Made by a program: the position numbers and the translations under genes. The notes under the pieces are model-generated. The model had not been told where the DNA came from, did no database searches, and saw nothing but the letters and a program-made list of their open reading frames with translations. Positions 45,565 through 60,000 of a stretch of DNA of 64,000 bases are shown in pieces (position 1 is the stretch's first letter; every line of letters starts with the position of its first letter). The DNA comes from Russula earlei (Eukaryota > Basidiomycota > Agaricomycetes > Russulales > Russulaceae). The stretch covers positions 1-64,000 of the forward strand of contig JAGFNK010000206.1 in the NCBI GenBank assembly GCA_025769875.1, in the 5' to 3' direction.

Positions 45565-46893
45565 ATGATGACACCTACAAAGATTCTACTCCTCGGTCAA
45601 CAACGGTCCGTCCTTGCTCACTTTTCATCCCCATTCTCAACCACCCGAGACCAGGTCAGGAAAAACCTCAATCCACCAGTTTCTTTTCAATGACGTACCT
45701 GCCAAACAAACGTTCTTTCTCGAACCCTCCTCTCGAATAGCCAAGCACAGATACGAGTCCGTCCGATATTCTCCGCATCTCTCTTGTCGCTCCTCACCTC
45801 TCTATCAGTACCCTCATCCCTCTAGAGATATGGGATTGTCCGGGAAACATCACTCTCGATTCCCTCGGCGCTGCTCTCTCAGAATTCTCTTCAATCATTT
45901 TCGTTATTGATATACAGGTGACGTGCCTATCTCTCATCCCTAACGGCATCCGGCCCCTGACCCGTCTCCGTCTTCCCACCCAGGATTCTTATCAGCAACC
46001 CATTGCGCGCATGCTTGATTTCTTCATTGCGGCGTATCAGGAGAACCCACTCGCCACATTGGAGGTATTCGTGCACAAGGCAGAGTCACTCGCCGAGGAT
46101 TACAAGACAGGTACGTTATCGTGTGAAACGTTCCCTTGGGCAAGTCCCCCGTTGCCGTCCTTGCCATCATGGCCGCCTTGGCCTCCCGTACATAGTGTCT
46201 GGAGACTTACGCTTATCTCAGAGAACTTTCGACATATTCAGCAACGCGTGATCGACGAATTATTTGACACCTCCCAAGAGTACGAACAGATGCCCGTAAA
46301 CTTCCACCTTACCTCCGTCTATGATCACTCCATTCGTGAAGCATTTTCTCGCGTTTTGCACAAGCTTATCGACTCCCTGCCGTATCTCGAAGACTTGCTC
46401 AACGTGTTCTGCTCTGTAGGCCCACGCCTTGTTTTACCCCTTCCGGTACCTGATACGATTCGTAGAACTCACAGGCGTCTAAGGCGTTCCTTTTTGATAT
46501 CAAATCCAGGCTCTATGTCGCCACCGATGAGTCTCCCGTGGATCCCGGCATACACAGTCTCTGTTGCGACTACGTGCGCACGCTAAGTGCATTCGGTCCC
46601 TTATACAAGTATATCCCAACTTTCATGTCCCGTAATTCGTCTTAACTTCCTCCTCCAGGTCGGTTTCAACCAAGGATTCTCGTTCATTCTATCCCTCGGC
46701 GGCAGTCACCCTCGCGCAGGGCTCAACATTGACCTATCATCTAATCACACCTCAACTCGCGCTTCTCGCCATGCTCCATCCGGGTGTGTTCGAGGAACGC
46801 CGCGGTCTCCTCGAATACAACGTCGTGTTCTTCCGCGAGGGGGTTCAGGAGATCGCGGTTGTGGAGCGAGACGCTCGCGCAGGGAACCTGTAA
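45565..46893 (+). CDS. GTR2: Gtr2/RagC-type Rag GTPase
   Basis: Seven exons: 45565-45605, 45655-45756, 45809-45917, 45984-46110, 46222-46415, 46475-46608, 46659-46893 (313 residues, all phases fit). The G1 box is GQQRSGKTS (~11-19), followed by FFLEPSSRI. The G3-like segment is IPLEIWDCPGN, and the variant G4 VFVHKAE is characteristic of RagC/D and Gtr2. The C-terminal longin-like domain includes NFHLTSVYDHSIREAFSRV, LLNVFC, LFDIKSRLYVATD and VVFFREGVQEI. Gtr2 pairs with Gtr1 on the vacuole membrane (EGO/Ragulator) and activates TORC1 in response to amino acids. The start is the first of two adjacent ATGs. It is divergent from the VTC gene, another vacuolar nutrient component. Confidence 0.9.
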
Positions 46894-47111
46894 GCCTTTC
46901 CTCTTTCGTTCCCTGCCATGTCATCGATGCGGAGCTGGCTATGTAGACATTGATAGCTTTCATATGCGATTTGGGGTCGGCGTTGTTGTTTCCTTAGTGC
47001 ATGTACGTTACTCAACAGATACCAACTTTACCCCATCGCGTTACAGCGTAGCGCATCGGAGAAGCGTATCATCCATCGACAGAGCGGTTATTGCAGAGCC
47101 GAAACTGGGGA

Positions 47112-47131
47112 CAGGATAATATATTATCCTG
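47112..47131. other. Perfect 20-bp palindrome
   Basis: CAGGATAATA is followed directly by its own reverse complement. It could be a dimeric factor site or an extruding hairpin in the Gtr2-FAS interval. Purpose unknown. Confidence 0.5.
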
Positions 47132-47890
47132 TGGGCCAGACCTAAATTTCGGTCTTGCTTCAATTATCACAATTGGGATAGACGTTGGGGTGCACAACCG
47201 CCTCACGTGAGTGATATATAGAATGGCAATCGGAGATGTGATGTTTTGCTTAGGTGAGAATAGTCCGAAGATAGGAACTTGCAGTTCATGTCCGATAGCA
47301 ACATCGCAATCGGTATGTCTTGGACAAAGGTCACCCTGCACTGTTACGAGATGCATTTTGTCCTCCTGAGACGTTAGGATCAAGGCGGCTCTATTGCACT
47401 TTGTCTCGCCAAGCAAAACCATTTCGTTATAAGGACCCGAGCTTGGGCCATTTTACGGTCCGTGTAAGATCCAGGTAAGGCACCACCCCATATGAGATGC
47501 TGTCTGCGACAGCCCGGCGGGGATATATGCCTTGAAAGTGTCCGGAGTTTATCAATAGATAGTGGAGAAACATCATTCTCGGACTTTGTTAGCAAAGCCG
47601 GATATGTATGGGTGGCGAGTGCCGTGATGCATGGGCGGTGAGGCTGAAGGCTACCTAAGAACTGGGGATGAGAATGTGTCATCGCCGAGTCAAAATCAAA
47701 ACATTTTAAAAAAAAGATTGCGACGTTTTCAAACGTGCATAGAAGCCATCACGTGACCTTAAGGCGACTTGGGGTTGCCGTGAAAGGGAAGAATCTCATC
47801 ATTTCATTGGGGCGAACTTGGAGGCTTTCTTGTTGGGGAACGATTCGAGACGGGGACACGTCCTTTTGTGCGCGTCAAAATTTGACCGTT

Positions 47891-47896
47891 TATAAA
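47891..47896 (+). promoter_or_regulatory. TATA box of the FAS gene
   Basis: TATAAA 109 bp upstream of ATG 48005, followed by a C/T-rich leader. The spacing allows a ~80-nt 5' UTR. Confidence 0.6.
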
Positions 47897-48004
47897 TTCT
47901 CTCCAGCAACCATACCCATTTCCTCACCACCCGCTCTTCCCCTTAGATTTTTCCGACTAGAGCTTAAGGTCTTCTTGCTTCTCATCCTCCGCTTCATACA
48001 CAAA

Positions 48005-51000
48005 ATGACCCACACCGGAGGCGCTCTGACTATTTCATCCCGCCCACTTGCCATTCAAGTCGGCCAAATTAGAGTGCGCATATATGCCTCCCTTTTGCTC
48101 TCTCCCTTGAATGCTCACGCCTTCCCAGATATCGATCCCTGTCTCCACTTGCCCTGACAAGTGGATTGCAGCAGAAGTTCTTAGAGACGAGTTTACACAC
48201 GCACAAACAGCAGATGATGCCCAACTCGAACTTGATGCGGCCGGAGAGGCCACCACCTTATTTTTTGCGCGTTTTCTCGGCTTCGTAGCCGGTCGCGTGC
48301 GTGCAACCCCAGAGGATTCGCCCGAACACGCGGCCCGCCTCGCCGTCCTTCTCACAGCCATTTCCCATTTCACGAGCACACTCCTCTCGGATATCGATAT
48401 CCACTCCCTCGTCGCCTCGTATGAGCATGAGGCACGCAAGAAGATTCTATCCGCGTTCTACGTTGCACACGCTGTCCTCGTGAAGTACAACGTGGAGGGC
48501 ACGCCCAAGCTCGCCACTCCCTCCCTCCTTGCCGAGGCGCTTTCGGGCCGCGCCTCAGTGTTCGCCCTCTTTGGCGGACAGGGTATCAACGAGGTCTACT
48601 TTGATGAGCTCCAGACACTCTTCGACACATATCGTCCATTCGTCGAGCCTTTCCTTACGTCCGCCGTCGAGCAGGTCCTTCAGCCACTCGCGTCGGCCTC
48701 CCGGGACTCTTCTTTTTACGAGCATGGCCTTGACGTCATCTCCTGGCTTACTGGGGCGATCGCCCGCCCACCTGTGGCTTACTTTGCTTCTGTTCCGGTG
48801 TCATTCCCTCTCATCGGTCTGACTCAATTCACTCAATACTTGGTCGCGGCACGGGTGTCCGGTCTCTCACCCGCAGAGTTGTCATCACGTCTCTCTGGCG
48901 CATCTGGCCATTCTCAAGGCCTGGTCACGGCCATTGCCATATCTTCTTCCAAAGACAATGTATCGTTCCTTGAGAACGTGCAGAAGGCACTCAAGTGGCT
49001 CTTCTTCGCTGGCCTGCGGGGTCAGCAGCTCTTTCCCGTCCTTGCTCTCGAGCCCTCTGTTGTTCAGGATTCAATTGAAGGTGGAGAGGGTCAGCCGACG
49101 CCAATGCTGTCAGTCAACGGTCTTCTCCTCAAGGACCTTCAGCCCTACATTTCCAAGACAAACAAGTTCCTTCCCGATAATTCTCAAATCAACGTCTCAC
49201 TCCACAACGGTCCTCGCGCCTTCATTGTCACGGGGCCCCCGCGCGCTCTTTGTGGTCTTGTCGCCAACTTGCGCAAGGTCCGTGCGCCAAATGGTTCGGA
49301 TCAAAGTAAAGTCGAGTTCTCCAAGCGAAAGCCGGTGTTCAATGCCCGCTTCCTTGTTGTGGGAGTGCCGTTCCACAGCCAGTACCTCCGTCATGCTACG
49401 GATAAGGTAATCAATGAAGACTTCAATGGCGAAGAACTTTGGACTTCGAAAGGGCTTCAAATCCCTGTGTATCATACCGAAGATGGTACGTTGAACTACG
49501 AAGTCTCTTATTCGTCTGCTCATCGTTTTTTAGGCTCCGACCTCCGAGCACAAGCTGGCTCATTGACGCGTTCCATTTGCGAGCAAATTTTCACCAGACC
49601 TCTGCACTGGGCGAAGGCCACAAACCTGCCTAAGGGTGCGACGCATGCTGTTGATTTTGGTGCTGGTGGTATCAGTGGCATCGGCCCTCTTACTGCACGC
49701 AACCTCGATGGGCGCGGTGTCCGTGTCATTGTTATTGGAGAGAAAGGTAGGGGTGACGCCGAGTTTTACTCCGTGCGTGGCGTGAAGAATGAGCCGTCGT
49801 GGATTCAGAAGTGCTCCCCTTCACTTGTGAAGACTAGGTAGGCTCTTCTGCCTTTGTACTTTTTTGAATTTTCTAAAAATTTTGATGTCAGCGATGGCAA
49901 GATCCATATCGATACACCGTTCTCCCGTCTCTTGGGCAAACCCCCTATAATGGTTGCTGGCATGACGCCGACCACTGTCAAGGCAGGCTTCGTCTCTGCT
50001 GTCCTGGAAGCGGGTTACCACGTTGAACTTGCGGGCGGTGGACACTACTCCCCTGCAGCCCTTCGCGCCAAAGTTGCAGAAATTCAGAGCAAAATTTCTC
50101 CAGGCATCGGCTTGACCCTCAACTCTCTCTATATCAATCCACGCCAGTTTTCCTTCCAGCTCCCGTTGTGGCAGGAGATGCGCCGCGAGGGCCTTCCAAT
50201 CGAAGGTTTCTGCGTAGCGGCTGGCATCCCGACCACCGAGAAGGCAGCTGAGATCATCGACGGTCTCGCCTCCGTTGGGATTCGTCATGTCGCATTCAAG
50301 CCTGGTTCTGTGGACGGCATTCGCCAGGTTGTCAACATCGCAGCGGCAAATCCCAACTTCGCCGTCATCATGCAGTGGACTGGCGGTCGTGCTGGCGGTC
50401 ATCATTCCTTCGAGGATTTCCATCAGCCCATTATCGCGACCTATTCAAGTATTCGCCGGCACGACAATATTATCCTTGTTGCTGGCTCCGGTTTTGGTGG
50501 TTCTGATGATACATGGCCGTATCTTTCTGGAGACTGGTCGAAGCAATTTGGTGTCGAACCGATGCCCTTTGACGGGTTCCTCTTCGGCTCTCGCGTCATG
50601 GTCGCTAAGGAAGCGCACACTTCACCATCTGTCAAAGACCTTATTGTTTCCGCGGCTGGCGTTGACGATTCGGAGTGGGAGGGCACGTACGTGAAAGACA
50701 CTGGTGGCATCATCACTGTACGCTCCGAGCTTGGGGAGCCTATCCACAAAGTCAATACCCGTGCTCTGAAGCTCTGGAAAGAGTATGACGACTCCGTATT
50801 CAAACTTCCTCGAGAGAAGCGTGGTACTTGGCTCCAGGAGCATCGTGTGGAAGTCATCAAGAGGCTTAACGCGGATTACTTCAAGCCGTGGTTCCCTGCG
50901 AAGAAGGACGGCCGCATTGTGGAAGACCTCGGTGATATGACCTACGAAGAGACCGTGCTCCGTCTCGTACGTTTAATGTTTGTTGCCCACGAGGGCCGTT

Positions 51001-54000
51001 GGCTTGATTTATCTCTGCGTAACCTCACGGGAGACTGGTTGCGCCGAGTCGAAGAGCGCTTTGCGGGCGTTAATGGTGGTGGTCCCAAAGCATCCATTTT
51101 GCAATCTTACACTAGCCTGGACAAGCCTTCCGCATTTGTTGCAAGTTTCTTCGAAAAGTATACCCTCGCAAAGGAGCAGCTCTTGGCGCACGAGGATAAA
51201 TCATATTTCCTCAATATCACGCAGCGTTCTGGCCAAAAGCCTGCGCCGTTCATCCCAATTTTGGACAACAACTTCGAGGTCTGGTTTAAGAAGGTATAGA
51301 TTTGCGTATGATATTTAAATCCACTTAACTCACGGTATCTTAGGATTCCCTCTGGGCGTCGGAGGATATTGAAGCTGTCTTTGACCAGGATCCACAGCGT
51401 GTGGCCATTCTTCAGGGTCCCGTCGCAGTGCGTCACTCACTGAAGAAGGATGAGCCAATTAAGGAGATGCTGGATAACGTCGTATCTGGTCTCGTGGTAA
51501 AGGTGTTGGAGCGTTACTATGATGGGGACGAGAGCAAGATCCCTGTCTTTGACTACCTGGGTGTGAAGCCTACCTCTGTTTCTCCTCTCACTGGCGTCAA
51601 CGTCTTGCAAAATGACCACGAGATCAAGCTGACTCTATCGGCGGTACTTCCTGCTACCGAGGACTGGCTCCAGGTCCTTGCTGGCTCTGAGCTGAATTGG
51701 TGGCATGCTTTCGTTCAGTCAGAGTTCGTTGTACAGGGCACATCTTTTGTCTCCAATCCTCTTCGTCGCATTCTCGCACCTCGTGAAGGCCAGAAACTTG
51801 TCATCCGCCTGCTCAAAGACCAACCTTATCACATCTCTATTTATGGTGCTGCGCGATCGTATGGCGAACACCAGCCTGATTTTCTCGCTGTTGACATCAG
51901 CTACGATGCCCCTTCCCGCCTCATCAATCTTACTTTATTCGAAGAGCGTCAGCGCACCGCGGTACCTCTCTACCTTCAATTCAGGTACGAGCCGTCACAA
52001 CCGTTTGCACCCATCCACGAGGTTGCAGAAGGCCGCAATAAGCGAATCAAAGAGTTCTACTGGCGCTTGTGGTTCGGCGATAACGAGAACCTTCCGGACC
52101 TCGATGTACGCGACACATTTAGCGGTCCCGAGGTCACCATTTCTGCGAGCGACGTCGAAGCATTCTGCGCGGTGGTCGGAAACCAGCAGGAGGAGTTCAA
52201 GGCTGTCCGTACTGATGAGGTCAAGACGCCAATGGACTTTGCTATCGTCACTGGCTGGCAAGCAATCATGAAGGCCATCTTTCCTTCTGCCATCGACGGT
52301 GACTTGCTCAAGCTAGTGCATCTCTCTAATGGCTTCAAAGCTGTGACCGGATCTAGACCACTGAAGGCTGGCGACATCTGCCACGCAGAGGCTAGAGTTA
52401 CCGCTGTTGTCAACAGCGATTCTGGCAAGACGGTTCGGGTCTCTGGGCACGTCTTGCGTGAAGGCAGTCCCGTTATCGAGGTTCAATCAGCATTCCTGTT
52501 CCGCGGCCGCTTTACGGACTATGAGAACACTTTCGAGACAATTGATGAGCCTGATTACACCGTCGAGCTGGTCAATGATGCTGACGTTGGCGTTCTGCTG
52601 TCAAAGGATTGGTTCGAATGGGCTGATGAGACCAAACCACTTACCGCTGGCATGCGACTCATCTTCCGCCTTCGTTCTGAGGTCACCTACAAGAATAAGG
52701 TGAATTACCGCTCAGTCGCCGTCGCTGGCGATGTCTTCGTCCGTGGTCATCTCGGTCGCTTTACCAAGGTTGCCTATGTTGACTTCGAGCGCGATGAAAG
52801 CCAAGGTAACCCTGTCGTGGCCTACCTCCAACGTTATGGCTCGGCGAAGTCAGCTCCTATTCCTCTCTCTGCCGAATATCATCTTACCTCAAACGCAAAT
52901 CCTTCCCTTTACTATGCACCTGCCACCAATGAGCCCTATTCAAAGGTCTCTGGGGACTACAACCCAATTCACACGAATCCCTACTTTGCCGCCCATGCGT
53001 CATTGCCAGGTACCATTACGCACGGCATGTTCTCTAGCGCTGCTACCAGACGATACGTGGAGACTGTTGTGGCTATGGGCATTCCAGATCGCGTGTTAAA
53101 GTGAGTCGTGTTATTGACAGTCAATGGTGGGCTTATTTACGTCCACAGTTACAATGTCAATTTCGTCGGAATGGTCCTTCCAGGAGATGAGCTGACGGTC
53201 AGGATCAAACACACCGCCATGCATGCCGGCAACTTCGTCGTCGGTGTCACGACGGTCAATCAGGACGGTGAAAAGGTTTTAGAAGGCACGGCGGAGGTTG
53301 CGCAACCACCCACTGTATACGCCTTTACCGGTCAAGGTTCGCAGGAGCAGGGAATGGGAATGGACTTATATAACTCCTCCCCGGCCGCTCGCGCTGTGTG
53401 GGACTCTGCTGATGCGCACTTGATCTCTGCTTACGGTTTCTCTATCGTGGAAATTGTTCGCGAGAACCCCAAGAAAAAGACCATCCATTTCGGTGGTATC
53501 AAGGGCCAGGCAATCCGTGAACGCTATATGGAGATGACGTATGACACAACGGACAAGGATGGCAACATCAAGAGTCTTCCATTATTTGCGGATATCAACG
53601 TCCGCACCCTTCAACACACCTTCACGCATCCAAAGGGACTTCTTTTCGCCACTCAGTTTGCGCAAATCGCCCTAGTCATAATGTCTCGTGCTGCCTTCGA
53701 GGATATACGCTCGAAAGGCTTTGTCCAACCCGACGCAGCTTTTGCCGGCCATTCATTGGGCGAGTTCTCTGCCCTCGCTTCTGTCGCCGATATCTTGCCC
53801 AATTCCTCTCTCGTTGACGTCGTCTTCTACCGTGGCCTGACAATGCAGCGCGCTGTCGAGCGTGACGAGCAAAGCCGTTCGAACTATGCCATGTGTGCTG
53901 TTAATCCCAGCCGCGTCGGCAAGACGTTTGATGACGCAGCCCTTCGTGAGATCGTCGACACCATCTCAAATGTAAGGGACTGTCTCTTAGAAATTGTCAA

Positions 54001-57000
54001 CTTCAACGTTGAGGTGCGTCGCCGATTCTCATATTTCTAGCTGGTCATAAATAATCCCTTCAGGGCCAACAATACGTCTGCGCGGGCGAGCTTGTCGCAT
54101 TGCAAGCTCTCACCAATGTCCTTAACTATCTCAAGGTACAGAAAGTCGACATCACCAAGGTGCGTATTGCTGGCTGAACTAATGACTACAACTGTACTGA
54201 TAGACAATGCCCAGCTGACCGAGAAATTTGGTCTCGCGAAAGTCAAGGAGATGCTGAAGGACATTGTGAATGGCTGCTACGAGAGCGCCCTTGAGAAACA
54301 GAAGGCTGACGGATATATTGTTCTCGAGCGTGGTCTCGCAACGATCCCCCTTTCTGGTATTGATGTCCCCTTCCACTCGCGCTACCTTTGGTCTGGTGTC
54401 ATGCCTTTCCGTGCATGTAAGTGAACATCCACTCTCTCTTCTGTTCAAACTAAGTTGACTGTCCAAGATCTCTCGAAGAAGATTCCCGCCACTCTTCTGG
54501 ACCCTTCACTTATTGAGGGCGTCTATATCCCCAACTTGGTCGCATCGCCTTTCGCTGTCAACAAGGCTTATGCCGAGCTCATTTATAATCGTACTTCGTC
54601 GCCGCGTCTCTCGAAAGTCCTTCGCAAATGGAATGAAGAGCATTGGGATGCTCCTGAGCAACGGCAGAAGCTTGCATGGGTCCTCCTTGTCGAATTGCTA
54701 TCATACCAGTTCGCATCTCCCGTCCGCTGGATCGAAACGCAAGATTTATTCTTCGAGCAATACAAGTTTGAACGCCTCATCGAGGTTGGTCCATCCCCAA
54801 CACTCACTGGCATGGCTGCCCGCACTCTTAAAGCCAAGTACGAAGCCAAGGACGACTCGATCGGTCATGTTCGCCGTATCTTCTGCGTTTCGAAGGACCA
54901 GAAGGAGATATATTATCAATTTGAGGACGAACCCGAGGCAACCGCAGAACAAGATAAATCTGCCGAGGCCGAAGCAGCAACTCCTACTTCCGCCCCAGCG
55001 GCAGTCTTGCCACCCGTCGTTGCTCCGTCTGCTCCTCCCTCCGCCGCTGCGGGTCCCGCTGCCAGCATTGAGGATGCCCCGATTCGCGCTGTCGACATCG
55101 TTGCTTCGATCGTCTCTCAGAAGTTGAAAAAGCAACTCAGTGAGATCCCGCTTTCCAAGTCCATCAAAGACCTCTCGAACGGCAAGTCTACGCTTCAAAA
55201 TGAGATCATGGGCGACCTTCAGGGAGAGTTCTCGTCTGCGCCTGACAAGGGCGAGGAGCTTCCACTAGAGGAGCTGGGTGCTGCTCTTGGATCCGGCCAC
55301 TCTGGTAACCTCGGCAAGTACACCACTAGTCTGGTGTCGCGTGCCATTGGTAGTAAGATGCCTGGTGGCTTCAATATCTCTAGTGCGAAAGCACACCTCT
55401 CCAAGACATGGGGTCTGGGTCCGCAACGTGCCGACGCCGTGCTGCTCGTGGCTACCACCATGGAGCCCACCAAACGCCTTGGCTCTGAGACAGAAGGCAA
55501 GGCTTGGCTCGATGCCGCTGCACAAGTGTACGCCGCACGCGTAGGCATCTCTCTTTCCACTGCAGGCGCGAGCGGTTCGGCTGGAGGATCGTCTGGAGGA
55601 GCAGTGATGAATAGTGAAGAATTCCTCAAGTTCCAGGCTGAGCAGCATGAGTTTGCGCACCAACAGATTAACCTTTACTCCCGTTACCTGAAGCGCGACC
55701 CCCGTCAAGGCGAGATCCTGTACGACAACGAGAAGTCTACCTCAGTGCAGCTTCAAGCTCGACTGGACAGCATCGGGCGTGAGCACGGCGATAGCTATAT
55801 TGATGGTATCCAGCCCATTTTCGACCCTCTTAAAGCGCGTATTTTCGACTCCTCCTGGAACTGGGTTCGTCAAGACGCCCTCCTTATGTTCTACGATATT
55901 CTATTCGGCCGCCTCACCACCATCGACCGTGAGATCACTGCTAGTTGCATCGCTATCATGAACCGTGCCGACCCTGACCTTATCAAGTTCATGGAGTTCA
56001 TGGTCAATCGGTGCGACCCCGCCAAGGGCGAGACCTACGCCACCGCAAAAAAGCTCGGCCATGAGCTTCTGGATAACTGCCGCGGTGTCGTCGGCCAGCC
56101 CCCGTTGTACAAAGATGGTGAGTACACATTTCAACTGTAAGGGCCTAATTTCATTTTTATCAGTTACTTTCCCTAATGCACCTCGCACTGAAATAACCGA
56201 GAAGGGGGAGATCGTCTATTCTGAGGTCAACCGGGAAAATGTGCGCAAGCTTGAGGCGTACGTTGAAGAGATGGCGAGTGCCGATCAGATTCCCGGTTCA
56301 GTCAACATTCAGAAGATCCAGGATGATGTCGTCAAACTTTGGAACGTTGTCAAGTCTCAGCCTGAGATCAGCGAGGAACAAAAGAACCGCATCAAGGCTC
56401 TCTATGATGGCGTGGTCCGCTCGCTGCGCAAAGTTCCCGACAACCGTCTGCGCCCTGGAGCCCCTCGAAACCGTCGTTCCTCATCTCAATTTTTACGTCC
56501 ACAAATTTCAAGCATTACATCCGTGTCGGCTGACAAGATTCCCCTTCTTCATCTCAAGCGTCGCATGGGTACTCAGTGGGAGTATAGTTCTAATCTGACG
56601 GGCGTGTACTTTGATGTCTTGCACGAGATCGCCACGTCAGGCACGACGTTTAAGGATAAAAATGCGCTCATCACCGGTGTTGGCAAGGGGTCCATTGGTG
56701 TCGAGATCCTCAAAGGTCTTTTGTCAGGCGGTGCCCATGTCGTGGTCACCACCTCCCGCTATAGCCGTGCTACGGTCGAATACTATCAGGGGATCTTCCA
56801 GCGTTTTGGTAGCCGCGGATCCGCTCTTACCGTCGTTCCTTTCAACCAAGGCTCGAAGCAGGATGTGGAGGCGCTTGTTGACTACATCTACACGACGTTG
56901 GGGCTCGATCTCGACTACATTATTCCCTTCGCTGCCGTTCCTGAGAATGGTCGGGAGATCGATGGCCTTGACGACAAGTCCGAGCTTGCGCACCGTATCA

Positions 57001-60000
57001 TGCTTGTGAACCTTCTGCGCCTTCTCGGTGCTATCAAGACTAAGAAGGCGAGCCGCCAAATCATCACCCGCCCGACCCAAGTCGTCCTCCCGTTATCACC
57101 CAATCATGGCCTCTTTGGTAACGACGGCCTTTATTCCGAGTCCAAGATCTCCCTCGAAACACTCTTCAACCGGTGGTCTTCGGAAAGCTGGGGCGAATAT
57201 CTATGCCTTGTCGGTGCCGTCATTGGGTAAGTTTGTCATCACTGGAAGATGAGCCAAGCTCAATTCCTCATTAGCTGGACACGTGGGACTGGTCTCATGG
57301 ACCAATCTAATATGGTCGCTCAAGAGATTGAAACGCACGGTATTCGTACCTTTTCTGCCAAGGAGATGGCTTTCAACATACTCGGGCTCATGCACCCGAT
57401 CTTGTTCAGCATCACTCAAGTCGAACCAGTTTGGGGTGACTTGAGCGGTGGCTTCGATCGTATCGCTGACCTTGCTGACATAACAACCCGCATCCGTTTA
57501 AGCATCAACAAAAAGGCTGAACTTCGCCGCGCAATTGCTCGTGACAATGCCGCAGAATTCAAGATTATCAGTGGTGCCGAGGCAGAGCGCGTTCTTCAGA
57601 CTGTCAATATCACGCCGCGTGCCAACTTCCGCTTCGAGTTCCCTGAACTTCCTGAGGCCCATACCCTTCAGTCACTTTCTCGTTTACGCGACGTCATTGA
57701 CCTGGATAAGGTTATCGTTATCTCTGGCTTTGGTGAAGTTGGGCCTTGGGGTTCTTCTCGTACGCGGTGGGAGATGGAAGCGAAGGGCCGTCTTACACTC
57801 GAGGGATGCATCGAGATGGCATGGATGATGGGTTATATCAAACACTTCGACGGTCGCCTCAAGGATGGCACTCTTCATGTGGGCTGGGTTGACGCAAAGA
57901 CTGGCGAACCGGTTGACGACAAGGACGTCCGTGGAAAATATGAGACGGAAATCGTGAACCACGCCGGTGTGCGCTTCTTCGGTGAGCTGTTTTCCTGGCA
58001 CGGGTCCTTATATCTGACTGCGTCTACCAGAGCCCGAATTGTTCCATGGTTATGACCCTAAACACAAGACCTTCAACTCAGAGGTCGAGCTCATTCATGA
58101 CTTGGAGCCGCTTGAAGTCAGTGATTCAGACGCCGAGAAATTCAAGAGGGAACATGGTGAAAAATGCGACATCTGGGCAGGCGAAGGCGGGCAATGGTTC
58201 GTAAAGCTGAAGAAAGGCGCCCGCGTTTACATCCCAAAGGCGATTTCCTACAATCGCCTTGTCGCTGGCCAATTACCCAATGGGTGGAATCCTGCGCGAT
58301 ACGGCATTCCTGAGGATGTTATTGCACTAACTGATCGCGTTTCGCTTTGGGCACTCGTTGCCGTGGCTGAGGCTCTCAACCATGCCGGTATTACTGACCC
58401 GTACGAACTTTACCAATACATCCATCCCTCAGAGGTCGGAACATGTCTGGGCTCTGGGATGGGTGGCATGCACAGCTTGGCTCAAATGTTTAAGGATCGT
58501 CGTGACGAGAAAGAAGTCCAGAGTGATATCATGCAGGAGACGTTAGCCCCTTTCCCTCTCCATTGAGCATTGCTGACTCTTTATCGAACAGTTTTATCAA
58601 CACCACCGCAGGTTGGATCAATTTGCTGTTGATGTCGTCGAGTGGACCGGTCAAGATCCCGGTCGGGGCCTGGTGAGCAGCCAAGGCTTTATCTTGATTG
58701 TACATCATCTCAAGAAATATTCGCAGTGCTACCGCCTTGCAGTCCATGGAAATCGCTGCTGATACCATTCTCTCTGGTAAAGCGAAGGTCATGATCGCTG
58801 GTGGCTTCGATGACCTCTGTGAGGAGGGTTCGTATGAGTTCGGTAACATGAAGGCGACTAGCAACTCCGAGACCGAGCTTGCGATGGGCCGTGAGCCTAC
58901 GGAAATGTCCCGACCAACCACGACAACTCGTGCTGGGGTGTGTCTTCTTATCTTCTTACTTCACCATGCCTATTAATCCAATGATGGTCAGTTCATGGAG
59001 TCTCAAGGAGTCGGCGCGCACATCGTCATGTCCGCCAAAACTGCCCTTGAACTTGGTTGCCCTATTCGTGGCGTTGTCGCCTTCACCTCTACGTCAACGT
59101 ATGTTTGCTCACATGTCAAGATGTACTGTTACTGACTGCCTTGTAGTGACAAAGCCGGTCGTTCCATCCCTGCCCCTGGCCGCGGTGCACTCGGCATCGC
59201 ACGCGAAGTCCAATCCAAGCATCCGTCTCCAATCCTCGACATTGGTTACCGTACTCGTCAAATTTCCTTCCGGCGCAAGCAGATCGGAGAGTGGCTTGCC
59301 TTCGAGCAAGAGCAACTGAAGGAAGAACTAGAGCTCCGCAGGAGCAAAGGTGAAGCCGTGGATACAGACTTGTTCGCAAGCCGCGTCGCCGATCTCGAGG
59401 CCGAGGCTTATCGTCAGGAGAAGGATGTCCTCGCCACTTATGGCATGCTCATGCAGGATTCAGGAGGTGCAGATCCACGCATCGCTCCCCTCCGTCGTGC
59501 ACTGGCTGTGTGGGGCCTCACTGCCGATGACATCGGCGTTCTTTCCATCCATGGTACCAGTACCCAGGCCAATGAGAAGAACGAGACGTACATGTGGAAT
59601 ACAATTTTGAAGACACTTGATCGTACCTCCGGCAATGCCGTCCCAATCGTCGCACAGAAAAGTCTGGTCGGCCATGCGAAAGGTGGCGCAGCAGCCTGGC
59701 AGATGGCGGGTCTCCTCCAGTCTATCGCGACTGGCATAGTTCCCGGCAACCGTAACGCAGATAACGTCGATGCGCTATTCCAGCAGCACTCATTGTTGAT
59801 GTTCCCTTCGAAGACCATCCAGACTGATGGTATCACCGCTGGTGTTATGGTACGCCCCCTCTTGCTCATCAACTTAAATATTCAATTAATATGCACAATC
59901 TTTAGTCATCATTCGGTTTCGGCCAGGTTGGCGGAACTGCTCTTGTTGTCCACCCACGCTACGTGCTTGCTGCAGCACAGCCCTCTATTTACGACTCGTA

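Larger units (their letters stand above)
46894..48004. other. Intergenic between Gtr2 and FAS
   Basis: Holds the Gtr2 3' UTR, a 20-bp perfect palindrome at 47112-47131, and the FAS promoter with TATAAA at 47891. Frames on the minus strand (47069-47422, 47380-47682) are short and unrecognised. Confidence 0.6.

Noticed and set aside
48035..48439. Long minus-strand frames opposite FAS and other genes
   Set aside because: Shadow frames of strongly coding DNA with biased third positions; no independent features.
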